In this document: positions 34,778-43,953 of the stretch, one piece after another
Numbering within the stretch: the stretch's first letter is position 1
How the letters are laid out: every line of letters begins with the position of its first letter
Source: Fibrobacter succinogenes
GTDB taxonomy: Bacteria > Fibrobacterota > Fibrobacteria > Fibrobacterales > Fibrobacteraceae
Length of the DNA: 46,422 nucleotides
Direction of reading: 5' to 3'
Assembly (NCBI GenBank): GCA_902776765.1
Contig: CACYRP010000023.1
Span: 1-46,422, forward strand
Made by a program: the position numbers and the translations under genes
Notes under the pieces: model-generated
What the model was told of the DNA's origin: nothing
What the model saw: only the letters and a program-made list of their open reading frames with translations
Database searches by the model: none

Positions 34778-37390
34778 ATGACAAACCTAAACGCTGTTCT
34801 TCAAGTATATTTTGTCGATGCGGATATTGACGAAGTGATTGATGTTAGTATTGGGAGAAAATCTCACAGTACTTCTAAGTCATTTGTTGATAAAGGAATG
34901 GATAAGGCTTCATTCCGTGATTTGTTCATTGCCCACAACTCCATGTATGGGACGGACGTTGTCAACAGCATTCATCAATTGGCTAACGGGCAATGGCTAT
35001 CTTCTCTAAAAGATGTTAAGAAACCGAGCATCTTTAATATTCTTGGATTTGCCGTAGAGAAAAAGTTACAGTGGGTAAACGATGAGCCTGTATGCGAATA
35101 TATCGATTACCTTCTTTGGAATGACATATCTAAAATTCTTGGCGAAGATCTTTTAACGGTTTCGTATTTGGCTTTGCGTTATGCCCGCGACAAAAAGTTT
35201 GAAATAAAGTCCTTTGCTTGGAAACCTAATATTACAGCCAATAATCCTGAATTGATGCATGTATTGGATAAGGGTTTGGGCGAGTTGCATTACCATATGC
35301 GCGGTTCATCGCTTATTTTTGATGTAACATGGCTGTATTTGATGAATGCAGAAAAAATCGATGGAAAAATAAAAGAGAAATTAGATGAGTTGAATAAGGA
35401 TTTGTACACATGGATTGAAAAAGCTAGGGCTTCGAGAATTTTCTTATTCAAGAGTGAAAAGTATAAGGGAGGTAATGTAAGGCTACTCCCCATAAATAAT
35501 ATACTTAAATGTAATTCAAATTTTATTAAGATGTATGCGGATGCCATAGGTCGTGAAATTGTCCATGAAAAAATAAATGCATACCGTTTTGGCTCCTATT
35601 GTATCGATTATGCCTTAGATGAAGAGCCGACGGAGCTTGACAAAAAAAAGTATTACAATGTTCCTTTGGTTGGCGAACGAAAGCTGATTTATAAATACCT
35701 TAAAAAAGTATATAGCGAAGGAAAAGTACATAGCGAAGAAAGTGCGAAATGTGTAAATTATGAATTGCCTTTATATATTTATCTGCTTATAAAAAATAAG
35801 TTCCGTAAATACCTTATACAGAATGACCAGGTAAAAGGGTTTTCGCATTTTCAGGAAATTCAAGACCGCAAAGACAATTTTTTTGAAGGCAGTATTTATG
35901 AAAAGCTATTTGTATTTATGTCGATGCAAACAACCATTTGCAATCAGCCGATACAAAAGCTTGAGATGCGAATTGCTCCTAAAGATTCATCGTTGGAAAT
36001 GAAAAATTTGTTGAGATGTGGTAATGCGTATGTCAACGATTATTCTTTAAGGTTAAACCAGCCTAACAAGCTTCAGGAGCGTAATGCTAAAGCGGGTTTT
36101 ATCCTTCATTTTATAAAAAGGCCAGATGAAGATAATAGCTCCCAAAAGGGTGAATTTATTTCTTGCCGAAACTACAAGTTGCGTGAGAAATTAGAAGAAC
36201 AGGCCAATGCGATAGCGCAACTTATCCATGATAATTGCATGTACGTGAAAGGAGGAATCCGCCCCTACTTTTATAATAAGGAAAAGTTCGCCATACTAGG
36301 AAAGGTAAGGGATGGCATATATCCGATTATCGGAATTGATGCCGCCAGTTCGGAATTTGGATGTCGCCCTGAAGTTTTCGCACCAACATTTAGGTGTTTG
36401 AAATATGTTCCTCGAAGCAATGAGCTTGATTTGCTATATGAAAAACGTGATTTGCAATTGGGAAGAACGTTCCATGTTGGCGAGGACTATTACGATATCG
36501 TCGATGGCTTGCGAGCAATTGATGAATGTATATCATTTCTGAATTTTGGATGCGGAGATCGCATAGGGCATGCTGTTGCTCTTGGTATAGATGCATATGA
36601 TTACTATAAAACTCGCAATTTTAAAGTTGTCATGCCAAGACAAATTCTTCTCGACAATGCTGTGTGGCTATTCAAGAAAATGGAGGAATATGCCATAGAT
36701 GATTGTTGTGGTATCAAGTTTAAGCTAAAGGAAATTTTCGAAACATATTTCAGCATGATTTATGGTTCAGTGCAAGCGTCTATAGATGAATATTATGAAT
36801 CATGGATGTTGCGAGGTGATGAACCTTCAAGAACGAGCGACAGTAAGTTGCATGTTTGGAAGACTTATTCTCAAAATGAGATGAATCCTATTTTGAATCA
36901 TGTTCGAAAAAAATCAAGAGTAATGGAGCTTTATAGAATTTACCATTATTCGGCAAATGCAAGAAAAGCGGGTGATATAGTCATAGAATTTCAATTTGAC
37001 GATGGTGATGCCCGCATTGTAAGTGAAGTTCAGAAGAAAATGCGGCAGAAAATTGCGCGTGAAAAAATTGCCATTGAAACGAATCCGACTTCAAATTTGA
37101 GAATTACTGATGTTGACCGTTATTCAAAACATCCGATAACAGCGTTTTATAATAGAGGGCTGAAGCCGAATTATGATCCAGATCAAATAACGGTTTCCAT
37201 CAACACTGATGACCAGGGTGTTTTTGCAACATCGCTAGAAAAGGAATATGCCTTGATTGCTTGCGCCCTTGAAAAAAAGCGTAATGACGATGGTTCTCCG
37301 ACGTATTCTCCCAAGGATATATATGAATGGTTAGATAATGTTCGAGAATCCAGCCTTGTAAGTAGTTTCTTGGATGATGAAATGAGGTAA
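34778..37390 (+). CDS. rdrB: RdrB, RADAR adenosine deaminase
   Basis: 870 aa, an oversized adenosine deaminase. Active-site motifs are spread widely but intact: GELHYHMRGSS (metal ligands His171, His173), FHVGED (His566 and catalytic Glu569), GDRIGHAVALG (His598), and VSINTDDQGVF (Asp811, Asp812). The spacing between the first and second motifs is far longer than in housekeeping ADA, as expected for RdrB, which forms large shells with RdrA. RADAR deaminates adenosine in RNA or nucleotides on infection, stopping phage growth. The ATG is five bases after the rdrA stop with no good ribosome-binding site, so coupled translation is likely. Confidence 0.92.
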   Translation: MTNLNAVLQVYFVDADIDEVIDVSIGRKSHSTSKSFVDKGMDKASFRDLFIAHNSMYGTDVVNSIHQLANGQWLSSLKDVKKPSIFNILGFAVEKKLQWVNDEPVCEYIDYLLWNDISKILGEDLLTVSYLALRYARDKKFEIKSFAWKPNITANNPELMHVLDKGLGELHYHMRGSSLIFDVTWLYLMNAEKIDGKIKEKLDELNKDLYTWIEKARASRIFLFKSEKYKGGNVRLLPINNILKCNSNFIKMYADAIGREIVHEKINAYRFGSYCIDYALDEEPTELDKKKYYNVPLVGERKLIYKYLKKVYSEGKVHSEESAKCVNYELPLYIYLLIKNKFRKYLIQNDQVKGFSHFQEIQDRKDNFFEGSIYEKLFVFMSMQTTICNQPIQKLEMRIAPKDSSLEMKNLLRCGNAYVNDYSLRLNQPNKLQERNAKAGFILHFIKRPDEDNSSQKGEFISCRNYKLREKLEEQANAIAQLIHDNCMYVKGGIRPYFYNKEKFAILGKVRDGIYPIIGIDAASSEFGCRPEVFAPTFRCLKYVPRSNELDLLYEKRDLQLGRTFHVGEDYYDIVDGLRAIDECISFLNFGCGDRIGHAVALGIDAYDYYKTRNFKVVMPRQILLDNAVWLFKKMEEYAIDDCCGIKFKLKEIFETYFSMIYGSVQASIDEYYESWMLRGDEPSRTSDSKLHVWKTYSQNEMNPILNHVRKKSRVMELYRIYHYSANARKAGDIVIEFQFDDGDARIVSEVQKKMRQKIAREKIAIETNPTSNLRITDVDRYSKHPITAFYNRGLKPNYDPDQITVSINTDDQGVFATSLEKEYALIACALEKKRNDDGSPTYSPKDIYEWLDNVRESSLVSSFLDDEMR

Positions 37391-37406
37391 AAAAGGTGTA
37401 ATAATC

Positions 37407-37431
37407 ATTTTTGACAATTTGTGTCAAAAAT
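37407..37431 (+). terminator. Possible terminator after rdrB
   Basis: A perfect 10-base stem ATTTTTGACA / TGTCAAAAAT with a 5-base loop, 17 bases after the stop. It is A/T-rich and lacks a T run, so it may instead be a protein-binding palindrome for the next operon. Confidence 0.45.
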
Positions 37432-37565
37432 AATCGTTATATTTATTATGTAAATTGTAAGAGAACTGACTGTATAGGGGTGTTTTAGGGGAATGCGCAA
37501 ATGGCGATAGCGTACTATTGTTGTGTTTTTTATATATTATAGAGTATCTATAGTAGAGAGATAAA

Positions 37566-38825
37566 ATGAAATTTAAATGCGAAAATATCGGAATGATATC
37601 CTCTGCAGATGTAGAGATAAATAAAATCTCTGTTATTGCAGGACTCAATAGTACGGGCAAGAGTACTATAGGAAAAGCGTTTTATTGCTTGTTTAATGGC
37701 TTTTCGGATATTGAAAAATCTATAAAGATTAGTGTAAAAGATTCCTTGTATCAGCAAGTTGTGGCTGCTTTGTATCCTGATTTGAATCTTAGTGGATCAT
37801 CTACTTTTATTAGAGGCCAGATAAGAAAATGTGTGGAAGAGTTGTGTGCAAAGAGAGAAGTCGTTTCTTTAGAATTGGTAAAGGAAATTTTTTCACAAAG
37901 CTTTTCCGAAGAACTATTAAATAAAATTACGAATGAAGTTTATCATAAAGTTTATGATGTGATAAAAATTCCTGATGATGCTTTGAAAACGATGATTATA
38001 CAAAGGATGTATAATCTTGAGTTTAAAAATCAGTTGCAAAATGCCTTTTTCTCGGATAAAGAAAGTTTTGTATCTTTAATAATTAAGGATAATGAGACAA
38101 AAGTTTATATTTGGCAAAATAAGATAACGGAAATAAAGAATTCAATCAATATCAAGGTAAAAGCTTTTTATATTGATAATCCGTTTATTATAGATTCAAT
38201 TTCCTCATCACTTTCTCCTTTTTTTGAGGAAAAAAACTACAGTCGTGTTCTTTTAGATGCGATTAGACCACGACCCGATCGACGAGATTTTCAAAGCGTT
38301 GTTGATGAATATCTTACCGATGAAAAAATAAAAGATATTGAAAGTAAATTATCTTCTATTAGTAATGGAAACTTAGCCTTAGTTCGTGAGAAAGGCATAG
38401 TTTATCACCTAAATGATAAAAATGTTGATTTGAGTCTTTCGAATGTGTCTGCAGGTTTAAAGGCTTTTGTTATTATTAAAGCTTTGTTAAAGAATGGCGC
38501 ATTAAAAGAGAATGGTGTTCTGATTTTAGATGAACCGGAAATTCATTTACACCCGGAATGGCAAAAGAAGTTTGCTGAAATTATTGTCATGATTCAGAAA
38601 ACTTTTAACATGCATATATTGATTAGCTCTCATAGCCCATATTTTATAAATGCCCTTGATGTTTATGAGCAAAAATATGGCATAAGGAATGATTGCAGAT
38701 TTTATTTGACTGTTCCAGATGGTGAGTCTGCTAAAGTTAATGATGTTTCCGAAAATCTTGAGCCGATTTATAAGTTGCTTTTTGAACCTATGCAAGCGCT
38801 TGAAAATGAACGTGCCTCTTTGTAG
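37566..38825 (+). CDS. ABC-type (AAA15/OLD-like) ATPase, partner of a nuclease
   Basis: 419 aa. Walker A VIAGLNSTGKSTIG (GLNSTGKS at 26-33), ABC signature LSNVSAGLKAF (about 288-299), Walker B VLILDEPEIHLHP (Asp322, Glu323) and H-loop ISSHSPYF place it with the single-chain AAA ATPases found in OLD, Gabija, Septu and similar systems. No TOPRIM domain follows; the chain ends soon after. The nuclease function appears to be supplied by the next gene. A 175-base gap separates it from rdrB, with AGAGAG before the ATG. Confidence 0.88.
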   Translation: MKFKCENIGMISSADVEINKISVIAGLNSTGKSTIGKAFYCLFNGFSDIEKSIKISVKDSLYQQVVAALYPDLNLSGSSTFIRGQIRKCVEELCAKREVVSLELVKEIFSQSFSEELLNKITNEVYHKVYDVIKIPDDALKTMIIQRMYNLEFKNQLQNAFFSDKESFVSLIIKDNETKVYIWQNKITEIKNSINIKVKAFYIDNPFIIDSISSSLSPFFEEKNYSRVLLDAIRPRPDRRDFQSVVDEYLTDEKIKDIESKLSSISNGNLALVREKGIVYHLNDKNVDLSLSNVSAGLKAFVIIKALLKNGALKENGVLILDEPEIHLHPEWQKKFAEIIVMIQKTFNMHILISSHSPYFINALDVYEQKYGIRNDCRFYLTVPDGESAKVNDVSENLEPIYKLLFEPMQALENERASL

Positions 38826-38841
38826 TGAGGAAAAAGTTTTG

Positions 38842-39402
38842 ATGCGAGTTCCAGAGTTGTTCGAGAAACATCATTCCACATTAAAGAAAACATCTTTAGA
38901 TGATTCAACGACAGAAAAGATTTATATGTCGGAATCAGAGCAAGAAGTAATTGATTTTGATGCTGTGAAAGATGAGTATAAAAAGAAATATTGTTGTAAT
39001 ACTGGCGATGCAAGATCTTGTGATGCTCTTTTAATAGATAACGAAAATATTGCGTTGATAGAATTTAAGAATGGGAAAATCACGGACAGTAAGGAAAAGG
39101 AAAAAATTCGATCAAAGATTGGAGAAAGCCTTTTGATTTTCAACGATTTGACGAATAAAAATCTTTCATTTGACCGTGGTTATGTTCATTTTATTCTTGT
39201 TTATAATAAGCAAAAGAATGAAAGATTTGAAAAAGACCGTAATAATTCTTTGAATAAATTTAATGGTATTTTAGCTAGCAAGGCTGCGGACTCGTATCTT
39301 CTTGAAGGTTTTAAGCATTATCAGTTCATGTTCAAAACTGTGAGGACCATCAATGAAGAAGAATTCAAAGATTTGGTAGATAATGGTTGGATATTTTGTT
39401 AA
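38842..39402 (+). CDS. PD-(D/E)XK-like nuclease, partner of the ATPase
   Basis: 186 aa from the ATG at 38842, which has GAGG 11 bases upstream; an ATG at 38806 overlapping the ATPase end is possible. CDALLIDNENIALIEFKNG contains Asp61 and Glu74-x-Lys76, the D-x(n)-E-x-K pattern of PD-(D/E)XK nucleases, within a predicted beta-hairpin. The rest is mixed alpha/beta with many Lys. It ends the island. As a pair with the ATPase this looks like an anti-phage module that I cannot match to a named system. Confidence 0.72.
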   Translation: MRVPELFEKHHSTLKKTSLDDSTTEKIYMSESEQEVIDFDAVKDEYKKKYCCNTGDARSCDALLIDNENIALIEFKNGKITDSKEKEKIRSKIGESLLIFNDLTNKNLSFDRGYVHFILVYNKQKNERFEKDRNNSLNKFNGILASKAADSYLLEGFKHYQFMFKTVRTINEEEFKDLVDNGWIFC

Positions 39403-39411
39403 ATGAAAATA

Positions 39412-39439
39412 GGTCATCGTTCTTCACGATGACCGTTTT
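39412..39439 (+). terminator. Terminator at the right end of the defence island
   Basis: Stem GGTCATCG / CGATGACC with a seven-base loop followed by GTTTT, ten bases after the nuclease stop. Confidence 0.7.
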
Positions 39440-39450
39440 AAATTGCCTTA

Positions 39451-39492
39451 GATCCTTCGACTTCGGCGTTATGTGCCTTCGCTCACGATGAC
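39451..39492. repeat. GTCATCCTGAG-type repeat, diverged, right of the defence island
   Basis: GATCCTTCGACTTCGGCG...GCTCACGATGAC: the reverse-complement form of the dispersed repeat. Confidence 0.75.
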
Positions 39493-39557
39493 ACATTCTC
39501 ATATCTCAAAGCGAGCTTGCGAGCGACCTCATCGCTCCCACCTCACTTCCCTATCCC

Positions 39558-40163
39558 CTACTTTATATCAAACTGAACTTTCGGTGCGGTGCTTGCGCCG
39601 GCGTCAGCGGAGAAGAGGGCTTTGGGGGAGGCGCCTGCGAATCCGGCAACGATGTTAGTCGGGAATTGGCGAATGGTGGTGTTGTACGCCTGAACGGTTT
39701 CGTTGTAGCGCTTGCGTTCTACAGCGATGCGGTTTTCGGCGCCTTCGAGTTGTACGCGGAGTTCCTGGAAGCTCTTGTTGCTCTTGAGATCCGGATAGTT
39801 TTCGGAGACGGCCATGAGGCGCTGGAGGGCGCCACCGAGGGAGCCTTGCATTTCTTGGAAGCGCTTGAGTGCGGCTTCGTCGTTCATGAGGCTTTCGTCG
39901 AGTTTGACGGTTCCGCCCATGCGGCTGCGCATTTCCATGACTTCGGTGAGGGTGCTCTTTTCGAAGTTGGCTTCGCCTTGCACGGTGCTCACGAGATTCG
40001 GGATAAGGTCAAAGCGGCGCTGGTAGGTGTTTTCGACTTGTGCCCATTGCGCCTTTACGCCTTCTTCGAGGGCGATGATGTTGTTGTAAGTGCCGATGCA
40101 TTTTCCCACGATGATGAGCAGGATGACAGCGACAACGATGAGGGCGATTAAAGCTTTTTTCAT
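39558..40163 (-). CDS. LemA family protein (second copy)
   Basis: 201 aa with an N-terminal membrane helix (about 4-22) and a LemA domain. WAQVENTYQRRFDLIPNLVSTVQGEANFE and FPTNIVAGFAG match the family, and QLEGAENRIAVERKRYNE matches the central helix. It is a paralogue of the LemA at 6040, with a different loop (GGTVKLDESLMNDEAALKRF). No M48 protease is next to it. CTGGAG precedes the ATG. Confidence 0.93.
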   Translation of the reverse strand: MKKALIALIVVAVILLIIVGKCIGTYNNIIALEEGVKAQWAQVENTYQRRFDLIPNLVSTVQGEANFEKSTLTEVMEMRSRMGGTVKLDESLMNDEAALKRFQEMQGSLGGALQRLMAVSENYPDLKSNKSFQELRVQLEGAENRIAVERKRYNETVQAYNTTIRQFPTNIVAGFAGASPKALFSADAGASTAPKVQFDIK

Positions 40164-40253
40164 GATTTCTCCAGTTTTACTGCGTTAATATAAAAATTTT
40201 GGGATGTGTAAGGAGATTCCCGCTCGGAGGCGGGAATGACAGATGAAAGGCCG

Positions 40254-41411
40254 TTATTCAACGACTAGCGATTTTTCGTAGATGTAGTCGATGTCTTCGG
40301 GGGTGATTTTTCCGGGGACGAGGTCGAGTTTGGAGTGGTTCTCTTTCATCGCGGCGGCGAACTGGTTTCGCATTTCGCGGGTGACGGTGCATGTGCCGAT
40401 GAGCTTGCGAAGCATTTCCCCAAATTCTTCGATGTCTTTGAGTCCTAGAAGCGAAAGGATTTTTTCGACATCTTGCGGGACGAACTTGGCGCAGACTTCT
40501 ACGTAGGCGGCGAGGAAATACCCTACTGCGGGGCCATGCGGAATGCCTGCGTGGAGCGTGAGGTCATAGCTCATTCCGTGCGGTACGGCGGTGCTTGTTT
40601 GCGCGATGGACATGCCGGCAATTGTCGAGGTCAGCATGAGTTTTTCGTATAAACATGCGTCAATCGGCGTGGTGTTTGTCGTGTCAATTGCATCATTCTT
40701 GTTGCTATTTTCGCAGTCGTAGTCCAAGAGTAGCGCGTATTTGCTTTCGCCCCAGAGCTTGAGGCCATATTCCGGGCACATGCGGTTGAGCAAATTCGAT
40801 TTTACGTTGAGGATACTTTCGACCATGTGGGCAAGCGCATCGACGGCGGTGTTCACGATCAGTCGCTTTTGAGCAGAGACAAGGTACTTTCCGTCAACGA
40901 GGGCAAGGTCAGGGAAAATCACATGCGGGATGCTTTTCTTGAGATTGATTTTATGGTTCGTGATGATGGAAACTGGTGTTACTTCGGAGCCTGTTCCGCA
41001 TGTTGTGGGGACTGCTACGACGGGCGCGTGGTTGCGCGGATGGCTTGGTGCGTTGTGAATTTCATCTGCGTTGATGTCCGGGTTTACGAGGAGGAGTGCC
41101 ACGGCTTTGGCGGCATCGATAGCGGAACCTCCCCCAATGCCGATGATAAAATCGGCGTTAAATTTATGCGCGATTTCTGTGGCCTTTTCTACGGTATCTG
41201 TCGATGGATTTTCTTCGACTTCGCTGAAAATCAAGTATGGAATGTCGCCTGTGTTCAAGACGTTTGTTACATCGTTCAGCGAACCGTTTGCTGCAGCGGA
41301 ATGTTGCCCGGTCACGATGAGCGCGCGCTGGCCGATGGCGCATAGAAGGTCTGCGTGGTTTTTGACGCAGTCGTTTTCGATGTAGATATTTGTGGGTACA
41401 AAAAATCGCAT
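40254..41411 (-). CDS. Iron-containing alcohol dehydrogenase
   Basis: 385 aa. NAD(P)-dependent group III dehydrogenase. The GIGGGSAIDAAKA nucleotide-binding motif, PTTCGTGSEVTP, the metal-site helix VDALAHMVES (Asp and His ligands) and HGMSYDLTLHAGIPHGPAVG (two further His) are all present. Such enzymes reduce aldehydes to alcohols in fermentation; the substrate cannot be told from sequence. A strong AAAGGA site precedes the ATG at 41411. Confidence 0.95.
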   Translation of the reverse strand: MRFFVPTNIYIENDCVKNHADLLCAIGQRALIVTGQHSAAANGSLNDVTNVLNTGDIPYLIFSEVEENPSTDTVEKATEIAHKFNADFIIGIGGGSAIDAAKAVALLLVNPDINADEIHNAPSHPRNHAPVVAVPTTCGTGSEVTPVSIITNHKINLKKSIPHVIFPDLALVDGKYLVSAQKRLIVNTAVDALAHMVESILNVKSNLLNRMCPEYGLKLWGESKYALLLDYDCENSNKNDAIDTTNTTPIDACLYEKLMLTSTIAGMSIAQTSTAVPHGMSYDLTLHAGIPHGPAVGYFLAAYVEVCAKFVPQDVEKILSLLGLKDIEEFGEMLRKLIGTCTVTREMRNQFAAAMKENHSKLDLVPGKITPEDIDYIYEKSLVVE

Positions 41412-41427
41412 AAGATTCCTTTGAGAA

Positions 41428-42492
41428 TTATAACATCAACCATTCTTTGTTGAACCATTGGTAGAGTCGCGCTTGTTCAGTGCGGTTCTTGATGAGCCAT
41501 TGTGCAAATGTCGGGCGGTCAATGGGTTCGCAGATAGTGTAAATAAATGCTTCGACCAATCTTTCGCGAATTAGGCCTTGGAAAAATCTTTGGATGGGGT
41601 CGTTGATTTCGTCGGTGAACGCGACAAGCTTGATTGTTCTTTCCAACATGTAGATTAAAAATTCAGTTTGCTGTGCTGAGGTGGAATCCTTGTCGTAAAG
41701 CTTGCGTGTTCCGAGAGAATCCATGGTGAGCATGGTCTGGATAGCGAGCAAAAATTCTTTGTTGACGGTAGAATCGCTATCCGATTGCTTGATGTTGGGC
41801 GTGTTCATTTCGACGGCATTGTCTTTTTTTACAACAAGGTATTTGGTCTTGCCGTAAAGTCTCGAAAGGTTGTCGCGGATGATTTCAGCTTTTTTGGAGA
41901 TGAACGTGGAGTACATCGTGTAGGCATAAAATGCGGGCCACTTGCCGATTTGGCTAGCCAAAAATCCGGCGTAATAGTAGCTGCCTTCGTGCGTGCGCGT
42001 GTTGTTGATGCTGCGCTTGATCCAGGCATAGGCGCTGTCGGCGTTGTTCTTGCGCATGTACGTGATGGTTGCGTTATACGGGATGTTGGCCGAGTTGGGC
42101 GACTTCTTGAATCCTTCGCGGTAAATGGCGAGCGCGGAATCGGGCATGCCTTTTTCGTCGTAGATGCTTCCGAGCAGGCTATAGAGATTTTCATCGATGT
42201 TTTCTGTCTTGAGCTTGGTCGCCGCTTTGGCGTAAGAGAGTGCCTTGTCTAAGTCGCGCTTGGCGTGGTACGTAAAGGCCATTTCGTATTTGACGAGCGC
42301 GTTTTTCGGGTCTTTTTTTTCGGCCTGTTTATACTTGGCGATAGCATCGTCGAATTGACCTTGCTCGTGGAACTGGACGCCTTCGTTTACGAGGCGATTT
42401 ATTACATCGGCGTTTGCTTTTTTGGTCGCATTGGCGGCGGCAAATAGCGATGTTGTGACGATGCAAAAAAGGAGTGCGATTGATTTTTTCAT
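41428..42492 (-). CDS. Periplasmic TPR-repeat protein
   Basis: 354 aa with a signal peptide (MKKSIALLFCIVTTSLFAAANA). Four tetratricopeptide repeats (about 30-165) show the W/LG-Y-A-F-P spacing, for example GVQFHEQGQFDDAIAKYKQA. The C-terminal half is helical and unrecognised. It starts six bases after the upstream phosphatase gene, so the two are co-transcribed. The role, perhaps as a scaffold in the envelope, is inferred. Confidence 0.88.
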   Translation of the reverse strand: MKKSIALLFCIVTTSLFAAANATKKANADVINRLVNEGVQFHEQGQFDDAIAKYKQAEKKDPKNALVKYEMAFTYHAKRDLDKALSYAKAATKLKTENIDENLYSLLGSIYDEKGMPDSALAIYREGFKKSPNSANIPYNATITYMRKNNADSAYAWIKRSINNTRTHEGSYYYAGFLASQIGKWPAFYAYTMYSTFISKKAEIIRDNLSRLYGKTKYLVVKKDNAVEMNTPNIKQSDSDSTVNKEFLLAIQTMLTMDSLGTRKLYDKDSTSAQQTEFLIYMLERTIKLVAFTDEINDPIQRFFQGLIRERLVEAFIYTICEPIDRPTFAQWLIKNRTEQARLYQWFNKEWLML

Positions 42493-42498
42493 GATAAA

Positions 42499-43953
42499 TT
42501 ATTTCTTGAGAAGGTCGTTGTAAAAATTGCGGATATCGTCCCAGCGGTAGTACGGAGCCGCGGGGCATTTGTTTGTCAAGGTTGATGAGCCTACTGTGCT
42601 ACACGGCACGGCCAGTGTCTGTTCGATTTCGTTGTACAGGATTTTGACGAGGACGGGTTTGCCTGCTGCCTTGTAGAATATCATCTGCAAATTTGCGGCC
42701 ATCGGGATGATTCTAAAGTCGTTCCACTGTTCGTGCAGCTTGGAGAGGTCGGAAACTTTTGCATTGGCGACTGGCAATTGCATGAGGGCTGCAAGCGGGA
42801 GGAGTGTTGCATCGTGGCCAAAGCGGAGTGTGGCGGCGATTGGCGCTGCTTGCATTTCCGAATTTGCGCGCATCTCGGATTTCTCGCCGGCGGATTTGCC
42901 GCGCGCATTTATCGTAGTGTCGATGGCAATGGCTTCGTCCGCTTCTTCGATTATGTTTTGCAATGTGGGTTTTGCAAAGTTGAGTCCGTCGGGGCGATTG
43001 ATGAGCGGGCTCGTGCCTTCAAGGCTGTACCACCAGGCGTTTTGCGCTTTCCAGCGTGTAATTTTTTCTTCGGTCGTGAAGAGGTTTACGAATGAATCGG
43101 CGGGAACTTTTGCGTTTGCGGCAATCTCGTCGAGTAGCGGTTTGTCCATGCCTTGGAGCGATGTTGCAATTTCGAAAAAGTTATTGTAGAATTTGTCTGC
43201 TTCGATATTATTTACAACGTAATTGCTGTCGTTGAATAGCTTTTTCAAGAACGGTTGCGGGTTCACGTTTTTCCAAAGTTTATCGCTTTCGTCCGTGTAG
43301 GTCTTGACCTTGGAATAGTCGAGCTTGCCCCAGTCAAACGCACTGATGAACTTCATGTAGCTCTTGCCAGAAACAAGTTCCGGCTTGATTTTCGGATTGA
43401 GCGAACGGAGTTCCCCGATAAAGGCGGCCATGCTCACAATGCAACGTCCGCTGGTGCTTGCATACGATTTGACATGCGGTGTGACTTTTTTACCGCCAAC
43501 TTTCCAATCCTTAAAAACGTCCCCAAAATTTCTGTACATGCGGTTTGCGATTCCCTCGTGCTGGGCTACGCCTACTTGTGTGAGGTCTCCTTTGCGCGGG
43601 GCGGCTTTGGTAGCGAGGACTTTTGCATACGCCAGCGTTTGCTTACCGAGTTCGGTCAGTTTGCCTGCGGAATCGGCCTTGGAAAGAGTCTTGTAGAGGA
43701 ACCTGTATTCGTCTGAGTCGTGGTGGTAGCGGCTACCGTGCCTTCCGTAATGGCTGATGTAGAACGGCTTGTATCCGGCGGGAACCTTTGTGTATTTAAT
43801 ATTTACGGGTTCTGGGTACACGAGATAATTGCTCGATGTAAATTCGGGATGTTTTAAAAGTTCAGCGTCATTTGTCTGTGCGTCCGCGGGTGCGGAGAGT
43901 AAAAAAATCGTTGAGAGTACAAAAAAGCCCTTGGCAAAATCCAGTTTTTTCAT
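42499..43953 (-). CDS. Secreted histidine acid phosphatase (phytase/MINPP-like)
   Basis: 484 aa with a signal peptide (to about 25, PADAQ). ISHYGRHGSRYHHDSDEY contains the RHGxR phosphohistidine motif (His72), and RFGHDATLLPL supplies the HD pair (His380, Asp381). It resembles the multiple inositol-polyphosphate phosphatase type secreted by gut Bacteroides; release of phosphate from plant phytate would fit a plant-fibre degrader. The HD rather than HAE proton-donor motif leaves the subgroup open. Confidence 0.88.
   Translation of the reverse strand: MKKLDFAKGFFVLSTIFLLSAPADAQTNDAELLKHPEFTSSNYLVYPEPVNIKYTKVPAGYKPFYISHYGRHGSRYHHDSDEYRFLYKTLSKADSAGKLTELGKQTLAYAKVLATKAAPRKGDLTQVGVAQHEGIANRMYRNFGDVFKDWKVGGKKVTPHVKSYASTSGRCIVSMAAFIGELRSLNPKIKPELVSGKSYMKFISAFDWGKLDYSKVKTYTDESDKLWKNVNPQPFLKKLFNDSNYVVNNIEADKFYNNFFEIATSLQGMDKPLLDEIAANAKVPADSFVNLFTTEEKITRWKAQNAWWYSLEGTSPLINRPDGLNFAKPTLQNIIEEADEAIAIDTTINARGKSAGEKSEMRANSEMQAAPIAATLRFGHDATLLPLAALMQLPVANAKVSDLSKLHEQWNDFRIIPMAANLQMIFYKAAGKPVLVKILYNEIEQTLAVPCSTVGSSTLTNKCPAAPYYRWDDIRNFYNDLLKK

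Noticed and set aside
37407..37431. The hairpin after rdrB as a possible non-coding RNA or toxin-antitoxin operator
   Set aside because: A simple terminator or operator explains it; no small gene or further structure is visible nearby.
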